Notes under the pieces: model-generated
What the model saw: the letters and a program-made list of their open reading frames with translations, nothing else
Database searches by the model: none
Told to the model about the DNA's origin: nothing
Made by a program: the position numbers and the translations under genes
Origin: Sanchytrium tribonematis
Taxonomy: Eukaryota; Sanchytriomycota; Sanchytriomycetes; Sanchytriales; Sanchytriaceae
Reading direction: 5' to 3'
Length of the DNA stretch: 10,728 nt
Assembly (NCBI GenBank): GCA_018985235.1
Contig: JADGIG010000284.1
Coordinates: 1-10,728, forward strand
Part shown: positions 1 to 7,369 of the stretch, piece by piece
Layout: each line of letters opens with the position of its first letter
Position numbering within the stretch: the stretch's first letter is position 1

Positions 1-1677
1 AGTCAAAATTATGCTTTGTATCAAATGTTTTATAAATCCAATATACTAAGAGATCCGCATCATCTCCATATTGCTATTCAAAGATATATTATTTTTTTAA
101 ATTATTTGAATCAAAAAGACAATTATGAGGAAATGGATTTACCTGTAGACATCGCATGCATCTGGCATATACACATGTCCAATTATAAAGAGTATAGAAG
201 GGACATTTTTAACAATTTCGGAAATTCTCCCATATTGCATACAAACTATTTTCTACACAATCAGTTCAAAAGAGAAAATTTCAAATTGGACTTGCCATTT
301 GACCACGATGACACAGAACCTGATGTTGAATTTCGATTTGATACTGATTTATATTCCTTGATTAAAAAATACAAACTATTTTGCAACTCATTAGAAATCG
401 CCAATTTTGATAAATTGAGAATTGGATATCTTAACATTATCGAATCTAATGAAAACAAGTGGCAAATATTGGGAGCCAAGGACTCTAAAATCCAATTTTT
501 TATCGCAACCCATTCTTTGTTCATCAAAAATTTTCAAGGATTTTTCGAATTGTCTGATGTTAAACCAATCATGCAGCCACCTAAACGATTTTATGAAGTG
601 CAAGATGCATCTGATCTGTATTCTTCTTTTTTAAAATTGAATCAAGCAATTTTAGAATTTTTGAATCAAATGCCAGACTTTAACGTTTGGTTCACGAGTG
701 CTGAAAGGCGTTATGTCAAGTTTCTTGCCCTACTTAATCAATGTAACAATGTTTTGCCACCTATAGACGTTCTTATTATATGGTATTTTCATTTTATTAA
801 TACTGAATCATACATTTGTGACTTATTCAGACTCTTCCAAAATGAGTTATACTTCCAAAAATTTCCTATACTGGATATTCTTCATTTCATTCATTCGAGC
901 CCATTTACTACTGTAGCTTGGCAGTCATATGTTGATCCATTGAGCATTAGTTGTTTTGAATCATTTGTTGGCGAACCTTTTTCAAATGACAAACTCCAAC
1001 TGGCTATGGCAATTGAAGAATGTAGAAGCTGTAAAACTATGCTTTGCTTGTCATCAAAAAAATTGTCTGGTTTTTATTTGGGAGTGAATTGTTTGGTTTG
1101 TCCATGCTGTAATGAAATAATGACTCGAACAAATGCGGGAGTTTTGCAGCTACTCCAAGATCTGCGTAATTTAGAATCTAACACGCTCTCGAAGTACCAA
1201 AGTCCAATTTTTGATCAGTCTTCTGGAAAGCTTATAGAAACTGATTTAAAAATCACATTAAAAGACGGCGTGTATAGTGACCCGTTATTTTACTTAAAAT
1301 CATTGGGCATTAATGATGATATATTCAGGCTGTATGCTGATTCATGTTCAGAATTGAGTATTAATTTGTTTGATTATGTATCTCAATGGAAACTTTTATT
1401 GCCACATGCTTTGATGACAATTCAAAAAAAGGAAGAAAAACATAAGCAGCTCAAAAAATTAATTTTTAAGCAAGAAAATTCAAGCAAACTGCCCATTGAT
1501 TCACTATACGTTGACGAGTACTTGTATGATTGCTACTTGCGATTAAACATTGTGGAATACATAAAAATTGCCATGGATAATTTTGAAAGTATTCCTCTAG
1601 TTTATTTAAGACCGCCTTCACCTTTCCCTCGTTCGGTGGTCAAGGGACTGAAATGGCTAAGTAATAAATTGAGATAA
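1..1677 (+). CDS. DUF1399 / GRDP-like (glycine-rich domain-containing protein-like) protein, 5' partial
   Basis: The reading frame is open from base 1 to the TAA at 1675-1677. No ATG precedes the homologous region, so the start lies outside the window. Numbering from the TTG codon at 16, two copies of the DUF1399 pattern are visible. The first is Pro-Val-Asp-Ile-Ala-Cys-Ile-Trp-His-Ile-His at about residues 43-53. The second is an RRYVKFLALL helix (231-240) followed by LPPIDVLIIWYFHF (247-260), the family's D-(hydrophobic)-W-H-x-H signature with the first His replaced by Tyr. A cysteine cluster follows (C336, C339, C344, C359, C362, C364, C365), which could bind zinc. The C-terminal 170 residues are not recognised. 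DUF1399 proteins occur in plants, fungi and oomycetes; their biochemical role is poorly known. No introns are needed. The 3' end abuts the convergent amine oxidase gene with a 7-bp gap. Confidence 0.75.
   Translation, partial: SQNYALYQMFYKSNILRDPHHLHIAIQRYIIFLNYLNQKDNYEEMDLPVDIACIWHIHMSNYKEYRRDIFNNFGNSPILHTNYFLHNQFKRENFKLDLPFDHDDTEPDVEFRFDTDLYSLIKKYKLFCNSLEIANFDKLRIGYLNIIESNENKWQILGAKDSKIQFFIATHSLFIKNFQGFFELSDVKPIMQPPKRFYEVQDASDLYSSFLKLNQAILEFLNQMPDFNVWFTSAERRYVKFLALLNQCNNVLPPIDVLIIWYFHFINTESYICDLFRLFQNELYFQKFPILDILHFIHSSPFTTVAWQSYVDPLSISCFESFVGEPFSNDKLQLAMAIEECRSCKTMLCLSSKKLSGFYLGVNCLVCPCCNEIMTRTNAGVLQLLQDLRNLESNTLSKYQSPIFDQSSGKLIETDLKITLKDGVYSDPLFYLKSLGINDDIFRLYADSCSELSINLFDYVSQWKLLLPHALMTIQKKEEKHKQLKKLIFKQENSSKLPIDSLYVDEYLYDCYLRLNIVEYIKIAMDNFESIPLVYLRPPSPFPRSVVKGLKWLSNKLR
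1663..1668 (+). terminator. AATAAA poly(A) signal candidate inside the last codons of the DUF1399 gene
   Basis: A perfect AATAAA lies within the coding sequence, six bases before the TAA stop. Cleavage 10-30 nt downstream would fall at the 3' end of the opposing amine oxidase gene. Its identity as a poly(A) signal is inferred from position and consensus only. Confidence 0.4.
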
Positions 1678-1683
1678 TTTATT
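1678..1683 (-). terminator. AATAAA poly(A) signal candidate of the amine oxidase gene
   Basis: Reading the minus strand, the TGA stop (1687-1685) is followed after one base by AATAAA. It lies in the gap between two convergent genes, immediately beyond the other gene's stop codon. Confidence 0.5.
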
Positions 1684-1684
1684 C

Positions 1685-3325
1685 TCACATCAAATGATCT
1701 CGCTCATTCGATCCAAAATCAAAGAGGCTTTTGTAGTATTTCCTGAATGTTGAAGCAGCTGCTAATGTGCCACTGGCTACACTCCCAGCAAGAGTGCCAT
1801 TTTCTAAACAATCACTTGCAAAATGCAACGAATCAACAACACCGTTTTTCAAAATTTTGACAGCATCTGGGTCTGATCGAAATGAGCCACCTGCTACAAA
1901 GCGATTATTTCCGAAATTCGAACTGATGACATCCTCCGCTCTGATGTTTAAAAATGAGACCTTGTCTTTGATGCTTTGATATTTACCTTTGCAAGACATA
2001 TTCAAATATTGCTTTGCTCCCGAACCTACCGAAAAACTTGTTAAAACACTGCAATCGTCTTTAATATGTCGAAAAAAATAATGCAGTCCTCTGTCAGAGC
2101 TCAGAATTTGATCAGACTCTCTAGGAAGTACATAAAAATATCCAGATGTCTTCAACTTTTGACAAATTAAATTCGCACTTTCAATATGAGTTTTGTAGAT
2201 TCTATCAACTACGTTTTGAATTTCCATAGAATCTGAAACGAGATTTGACCAAATATGTGGTGGAGTAGTAATAATTGCTCCGTTAACTCTGATTTGCTCC
2301 TCGTCGGATGTCGTCAAGACAACATTGACATTGCTATTTCCTCCACTTACAGGGCTAGCAGAAACAGAAGTTATTTCACATTCATTATATGCGTATATTC
2401 CACACTCTCCGGCCTTGAGATTGAGGTCATCCAAAGAAGAAGAGTCGTTGTTAAATTTCAAAAGATCATCTGATTCAGGTTGAATGATTAAGTGGTCGAA
2501 TTTTACAACAATATCACTCGCATTTTCACCGATGTAATATTTTTTAAAAGTCTCTTCCGAAACTTCCACAGGTAAATGACAAGGGTAAATAATATCAAAA
2601 CTACCATATCGATATTCTAGTTCAGCAATAAATAGGTTTACAATTTGAATTTCTAACGTGCTTGGAGCATCAAAAATATTATCAAATTGAGTATTAAATT
2701 CAGTAGCAACGGTGCTGCTGCTGCTTCTATCAATGGCATTTATCACTTCTAGAAAAGGATCCAATACGCTCCTAAGAATTTCTTTCTCGATGATTTGGCC
2801 AAAAGTATTGTATACCACTGAGTCATAAACAGGCCTAACAGGAACAACTTTCCATTTTAATTGATCACAAAGACGTTGAATTCTATGATCAATGTCAAAA
2901 AGAAACTGACATCCATATTCAGGCTTAAATCCACTTGCAATATCAGCTCTAAAAGGGATTTTGTGCCCTCTTACTCTTCCACCCATTGCAGAGTCAGCTT
3001 CACAAACGACAATGTATGGATCTGGCAGAGAATAGCTGCGACACAAATTTCTAAGTTGAATGCTAGATATGATTCCAGAAATACCACCTCCAATGACAGC
3101 AAACACAGGGCTGTTGGGATCTGACACTTGTCTTTGATCGTTAAATCCAAAATTGATTTCTCCATTTGCAACTAATTTTAAAAACGCCAAGTTACAATGA
3201 TATTCATCAGAAGCATCTTTCTTTGCTTCATCAATAGTTAAGAAACTCGAAGAACCCAATTTTTGCAATCGATGTTCTTCTAGTGCGTAAACTGAAGAAT
3301 CTTTGACAAATTCCAAGATCTCCAT
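1685..3325 (-). CDS. Flavin amine oxidase with SWIRM-like N-terminus (LSD1/KDM1-like), 546 aa
   Basis: The Rossmann FAD-binding motif GGGISG is at residues 79-84, with the ribose-binding Glu at 109 (VVCEA) and GGRVRG at 115-120. The C-terminal FAD-binding segment (about 501-519, HFASDCLENGTLAGSVASG) is the degenerate equivalent of the family's FAGE...GxxxGAxxSG. Just before the FAD domain, FLKLVANGEINFG (48-60) matches the end of a SWIRM domain (HGxINFG), and its distance to the GxGxxG motif is close to that in LSD1. This suggests a histone-lysine demethylase-like enzyme acting on chromatin. However, the SWIRM region is short, no coiled-coil tower insertion is evident, and the usual flavin-contacting Lys is not obvious around residues 370-385. 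A general polyamine or monoamine oxidase is the alternative. ATG 3325-3323 is chosen because a stop lies upstream in frame. Confidence 0.75.
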   Translation of the reverse strand: MEILEFVKDSSVYALEEHRLQKLGSSSFLTIDEAKKDASDEYHCNLAFLKLVANGEINFGFNDQRQVSDPNSPVFAVIGGGISGIISSIQLRNLCRSYSLPDPYIVVCEADSAMGGRVRGHKIPFRADIASGFKPEYGCQFLFDIDHRIQRLCDQLKWKVVPVRPVYDSVVYNTFGQIIEKEILRSVLDPFLEVINAIDRSSSSTVATEFNTQFDNIFDAPSTLEIQIVNLFIAELEYRYGSFDIIYPCHLPVEVSEETFKKYYIGENASDIVVKFDHLIIQPESDDLLKFNNDSSSLDDLNLKAGECGIYAYNECEITSVSASPVSGGNSNVNVVLTTSDEEQIRVNGAIITTPPHIWSNLVSDSMEIQNVVDRIYKTHIESANLICQKLKTSGYFYVLPRESDQILSSDRGLHYFFRHIKDDCSVLTSFSVGSGAKQYLNMSCKGKYQSIKDKVSFLNIRAEDVISSNFGNNRFVAGGSFRSDPDAVKILKNGVVDSLHFASDCLENGTLAGSVASGTLAAASTFRKYYKSLFDFGSNERDHLM

Positions 3326-3423
3326 GTTTAAAATTTTATATGAAAGAAGTCATGCGAAATATTAAAACATACAATTAAGGGTTGATACAGCCGATGATAC
3401 GTAAATCAAGAATAGTTTTATAG

Positions 3424-3429
3424 TTTATT
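3424..3429 (-). terminator. AATAAA spanning the COQ3 stop codon
   Basis: The last Lys codon AAA, the TAA stop and the next base spell AATAAA on the minus strand, so the stop codon forms the core of a candidate poly(A) signal. The downstream gene's ATG is about 100 bp away. Confidence 0.45.
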
Positions 3430-4117
3430 TGCCCGGTATTTTCTCTAGCATTCCCATCCAATGAATCATGGGCCAAGAATTAAACGTGAATTCGTCCAAT
3501 AATGGATTTAAAACAAATGATTTGACATTATTAAGCTTAAATCCCTTAACATTAATATCTTCTGGACATACAAACAGTTCTGAATTATGCGTTCCTTTAT
3601 CTATTTTGCCAAGAACATCTTCTGCCATTGTAATTGTAACAAAGTGAGACAAAATAGTCTTATTTATGGTGGATATGTAGACTTTATCATTAGATAAATC
3701 ACACAGCTGTCTCACAAAGCTTTTCTGGTCAACGACATGCTCTACTACCTCAGAGGCTATAACTAAATCAAATTTTTCTTTCAAGTCAAACAAGTTTCCT
3801 TTCTGGATATTCCAATTATTAATTTTTTGCTGGAGACGAATTTCTTTCATAACATCAAGATTTGAGGTTTCCAGATCAATTGAAGTGACTTGTGCACCCA
3901 TTTTCAGTAAAGGAATGGATAAGATCCCACCACCTGCGCCACAATCCAAAACCTTTTTACCTTTTATAGGTAAATGGTTTACGATATAGGGTATCCTTAA
4001 TTTGTTGAGTTTATGAAGATATTTGAATGGTCCGTTTGGATTTAACCATTCTTGTGTTGATCTTGCAAACATAAAAACCCCTTGCGAAAAATTACAATAG
4101 TCCAAATCCTTCAGCAT
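3425..4117 (-). CDS. COQ3: Ubiquinone biosynthesis O-methyltransferase COQ3/UbiG family
   Basis: This SAM-dependent methyltransferase carries out the two O-methylation steps of coenzyme Q synthesis, in fungi on the matrix side of the mitochondrial inner membrane. The SAM motif VLDCGAGGG is at residues 56-64, with the acidic D81 ending strand 2. The COQ3/UbiG-specific EVVEHV is at 123-128 and STINKT at 149-154, followed by AED and KGTH (174-177), a combination typical of this family. At 230 aa it is about the length of bacterial UbiG and shorter than yeast Coq3. Homology begins near residue 17. The first ATG (4117-4115) lies inside the HECT gene and directly follows an in-frame TAA. The second Met (residue 16, ATG 4072-4070) would remove that overlap. 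Neither start gives a convincing mitochondrial presequence. Confidence 0.92.
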   Translation of the reverse strand: MLKDLDYCNFSQGVFMFARSTQEWLNPNGPFKYLHKLNKLRIPYIVNHLPIKGKKVLDCGAGGGILSIPLLKMGAQVTSIDLETSNLDVMKEIRLQQKINNWNIQKGNLFDLKEKFDLVIASEVVEHVVDQKSFVRQLCDLSNDKVYISTINKTILSHFVTITMAEDVLGKIDKGTHNSELFVCPEDINVKGFKLNNVKSFVLNPLLDEFTFNSWPMIHWMGMLEKIPGK

Positions 4118-5950
4118 TTAATATAGCTGTCCTCAATTTCTCTTTTAATTTCAGCCTGCTAGAGTATTCATTCAACAAAAGAACATTAAAGCAGGTGTGC
4201 GCTGTTGGCACTCGATCGGTATCTGCTCCATTCCTTGATATTACAAAATTCATCTTCGTAAATCCGCCACTCGGAACTCGGTCACTACTTGTAATAAAGT
4301 ATAGTAATTTCTTTTGATCATTCAAACTAAATTCATGCACAATTTCCCAAAACCATCTGATGACCTCTGAGTCTTTTGAAAATCCATTTTCATACTGAGT
4401 GATTAATTCAAGCTCAATGATATTTAGTTCAGGCATGCCGCAAATTAACTCTTCTAATTCTTTCGCTCTAAATAGGCACAAAGCAGTGTCTTTTGTAATT
4501 AAATTAAATCCTTCAAAGAAGCTAGAAAATAATCTAGCACAACTTCGATTTAAATAGTAGTCTACATACAAATCAACATAAACTAATTAAATTTAAAAAT
4601 ACGTTTCTTATTTTCATTACTTACCATTATATTTCTTCCATTTAAACACAATTCTGCAGAATGAACATGCCCGACTGAAGGTATTTCAATCTCGAATGTC
4701 AAATCTAAAAGTGCTACGTTATCCATTGTTAATAACGATTTTAAACTGGTCGATAATTGTGGATCCAAATCTTTAAGGTCTTCTAGATTCAATGGCTCAT
4801 TCAAAAGCTTCTTATAGAGGGCAAGCGGAAAGCTAATATCTAGAAATATCCCATTGTAAATAGCAATACCGATTAGCTCTCCTACTAGTCTATAGTCTTT
4901 TAAATATTCATCGTCTACTGAGCAGTCCAATGCGAACCACCACAAGCGAGTGTCCTGGTAATATCGAAACAAGCCATTATCCTCCATAAATAATTTCTGA
5001 ACAATTAGCCTAAAAAATTCTTTTTGTGGCCCTCCCTCATCGATTGCATCCTCATTTACGAATGATACTTTGAGCTGTTTTTTCAAATCTGATGGATGCT
5101 TGGTTTCTATTTGGTATAAAGCATCTCGGACCAGGAAATCTCTACGAACTTCCAAGACAAAATATGGAGAATTCATACCACTAAACATGGCACGAAAGAA
5201 CGCATCTTGAAGTTCATGTCTCATTTGAACCCTAGACTCAGTCCGCAAAACTTCTGCTTTCGTGGCAGGAGTCAAAATAAATGGATAGTTACATAAACTA
5301 AATCCATCTCCTAATTTCCATTTAGGAAAATGATATCTTATGTCAATGTTCTCGCTAATAGTATTGTTGTAAAACAAACTTATTCCAATTAAATTATATT
5401 TACAATTTATATCGTACAAAATGCACATGACATGTAGCACTTCTTCAATAGGCTCAAATTGGCTTTCATTTAAAGCCCAAGTTGTCAGAAAATGATGGAT
5501 TGCAGTCAAAATGGTGTTAAAGTCGTCAATCAGACCTGGCCTTGGCAGTTTTGAAAGTACAATATTTGTATCTAGTTTTCCATTAAATTTCAACTCTTGG
5601 AACGAATACTCCCAATAATGAGAGTGCTGGGGTATACAAATGTGGTTGGGATAGGTATCAATAAATTGTGGTTCGTCAAACGTAAGTTCCGGCATTTGCA
5701 AATAATTTCCGTAGGATGACGGTACCTCCTCTTCTACTAGACCTTTGACAAGCCACCTGATTGCATACAAAGGCAGTGTACTGATTAATTGGCAAGTTAG
5801 AAGTATAATATTTTGATTATTTTCATCCAGCGTTTTAGGATCCAGAAAAGGTAGCCACAATAATTTCATATTGGACAATGATTGACCTTTTTTGAATGTA
5901 TCCAACAATTTATAGTGGGCATTCAAAGAATCAGAGCCCATCAAATTCAT
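4092..5950 (-). CDS. HECT-type E3 ubiquitin ligase (E6AP/HECTD2-like), two exons, 612 aa after splicing
   Basis: Exons run 5950-4603 and 4582-4092, separated by a 20-nt intron. The ligase takes ubiquitin from an E2 onto a catalytic Cys and passes it to substrates. The HECT domain covers about residues 265-612. The N-lobe contains VRRD (268-271), LKKQLKVSF (289-297), DEGGPQKEFF (304-313) and LVGELIGIAIYN (355-366). NGRNIMVSNENKK (437-449) then joins, across the intron, to LYVDLYVDYYLNRS. The C-lobe contains ENGFSKDS, RVPSGGF and PTAHTCFN, which places the catalytic Cys at residue 580, 32 residues from the end, the usual HECT spacing. The protein ends EGFGLL, with Phe at -4. The roughly 260 N-terminal residues are unrecognised and short for this family. 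An in-frame TAA lies 13 codons upstream of ATG 5950-5948. The 3' end overlaps the longest COQ3 frame by 26 nt. Confidence 0.93.
4583..4602 (-). other. 20-nt spliceosomal intron in the HECT gene
   Basis: On the minus strand the intron begins GTATTTTTA and ends TTTAATTAG. Without removal the frame hits the intron's own terminal TAG. Removing exactly 20 nt gives AAG AAA C|TT TAT GTT GAT, so Lys-Lys-Leu-Tyr-Val-Asp restores the HECT consensus NENKxxYVxLY without a gap. It is a phase 1 intron. The TAAT near the 3' end may be the branch site, only 3 nt from the final AG-containing triplet. Confidence 0.88.
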
Positions 5951-6023
5951 GACACAAAGGAGTGCAATTATTTGGCAAAAAGAGATTTACTTCGAAATTT
6001 CGTACATTCAAACATAAAAATGG

Positions 6024-7331
6024 CTAAAATTCAAAAGCTTCAAACTGCATCTCATCAAAAGAGTCGTCATCATCATACTCAAAACTGTCAGAAAATTGAT
6101 ATTCTTGGTCGACAACATCAGGATCCCAATTGTAAGACTCAGACATGTCTTCTTCATCTTCCAAGTCAATCCTGTTGTCAAACATATAAGCCAGCTCTTC
6201 CAAATCATCAGATTCATAGACCCATCGACTATTTTTAGTCCAACCCGCTTCTTCAAACGGGAAACTTGCCAAAAAATTTCTGACAAATGGTATGGACAAA
6301 ATTTGGGTAGTATTATAACAATTCTCAATAGGTTTAGCATAGACATGAAAATCTCCAACTTTTTTATAAGTATACCGATTAAACGGAGGAGCCTTTTTAT
6401 TGCAGATTGTGAGTTCCTCTTCAAAAGTAATACAACAAGGATAATTGACCTTATTCGCAAAGTTCAAGCATAAATCAGCATTTTGTCCAATTTCGGTGTA
6501 TATAGTTTCAAATAGAAAGCAGACGCTGTCATAAGAATTTGTTGATTGTGGGATTGTAATTAAATGCTCTTGGTTTATGCATGTAAGCCTTTTGACTGTT
6601 TTGGGTATATCGAATGAGCCATAACAGGAGAGCTCAACAACATTAATGTTATCTAATTTTATGTGGCCTACAGAATCATAACCTTCCAACGAGAGTCGAT
6701 ATAAATTAGGAAATATCCTTGAAAATTCCGATAAATCTTCTTGGTATTGATCCTCGCAAATTAATGTTTTAACATGCCTCAAGGGCTCAATATTCTGATA
6801 ATCTGAGGTGAATCCATTTAAGCCATATAAACTTGAAATTAACCGCAACTCTTTCAAGTTCGGCATTTTATTAATAACCCTTATGGCATCGCAAAGATGA
6901 CATATTTCCAAAGATTGTAAATTTTGCAGAGCATCTAATTGATCCAAAACAGTAATAGGTGGCAACTCATGGCACACCAATTCTTTTAAATTTGTCATCA
7001 ATGATTTGACTTTATGAAATTGCTCTTCCTCTCCATCTGCATCATCAATGTTGAGCATTATTGCATTTTTAAAAGCCCCATAATCGATGGAAGCATCGGA
7101 AGATTCATCCAAAGCAGATAATTCCAAATCTATTTCTTCCACAAAGGATGGATAATCAAATATTTTGGAATTCCTAAAACAAACATCTTTTTGTCGTGGC
7201 AATTCGATATAACGATAATGTTCTATCAAATACTCTTCTGTAAGTTGTCTATTTAATAGAAATTTAGAATCCGGTGTATGTTTTAGTATCATGATGATTA
7301 ATTCATATGGAAATTGTCTGGAACTGGCCAT
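6024..7331 (-). CDS. F-box-like protein with leucine-rich-repeat-like middle and acidic tail, 435 aa
   Basis: The N-terminus, QFPYELIIMILKHTPDSKFL (6-25), resembles a degenerate F-box of the LPxEIxxxIL type, which would bind Skp1 in an SCF ubiquitin ligase. The middle shows irregular leucine-rich repeats, e.g. MTNLKELVCHELP (112-124), LQNLQSLEICHL (135-146), MPNLKELRLIS (156-166) and FPNLYRLSLEG (207-217). The last 60 residues or so (374-435) are strongly acidic, with runs such as DLEDEED and EYDDDDSFDE, and end in a Phe-rich segment. The substrate is unknown. F-box assignment is by pattern only; a plain LRR protein is the alternative. The ATG (7331-7329) is 38 bp from the divergent TUG/UBX start. 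The next gene in the same direction, the HECT ligase, starts 73 bp beyond the TAG stop. No AATAAA is seen at the stop. Confidence 0.6.
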   Translation of the reverse strand: MASSRQFPYELIIMILKHTPDSKFLLNRQLTEEYLIEHYRYIELPRQKDVCFRNSKIFDYPSFVEEIDLELSALDESSDASIDYGAFKNAIMLNIDDADGEEEQFHKVKSLMTNLKELVCHELPPITVLDQLDALQNLQSLEICHLCDAIRVINKMPNLKELRLISSLYGLNGFTSDYQNIEPLRHVKTLICEDQYQEDLSEFSRIFPNLYRLSLEGYDSVGHIKLDNINVVELSCYGSFDIPKTVKRLTCINQEHLITIPQSTNSYDSVCFLFETIYTEIGQNADLCLNFANKVNYPCCITFEEELTICNKKAPPFNRYTYKKVGDFHVYAKPIENCYNTTQILSIPFVRNFLASFPFEEAGWTKNSRWVYESDDLEELAYMFDNRIDLEDEEDMSESYNWDPDVVDQEYQFSDSFEYDDDDSFDEMQFEAFEF

Positions 7332-7369
7332 CTTAAAAGGGGGATTTCAAAATTTGTGGAATTTTTAAA
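7332..7369. promoter_or_regulatory. 38-bp bidirectional promoter region
   Basis: This is the whole space between two divergent start codons. It contains a GGGGG run (about 7339-7343, CCCCC then TTTT toward the F-box gene) and an AT-rich half next to the UBX gene. No obvious TATA box is present. Both core promoters must fit here or extend into coding sequence. Confidence 0.6.

Noticed and set aside
2255-2473. Frames opposite the amine oxidase, and similar antisense frames at 261-603, 5882-6473, 8280-8606 and 9063-9738.
   Set aside because: All lie opposite or out of phase with well-supported genes, have poor compositions and show no domain.
3436-3448. GTATTTTCTCTAG as a possible tiny intron.
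   Set aside because: It is on the + strand, antisense to COQ3, where no gene is supported, and it does not interrupt any frame.
4583-4624. A longer 42-nt HECT intron using the near-perfect donor GTAAGT at 4624-4619.
   Set aside because: It would delete the conserved VSNENKK segment and put the downstream exon out of frame, giving an early stop. The coincidence with GTAAGT is explained by the codons for Val-Ser.
4092-5950. HECT gene as a pseudogene or two separate genes broken by a frameshift.
   Set aside because: The break coincides exactly with a GT...AG segment whose removal restores an ungapped domain, and all catalytic residues are intact on both sides.
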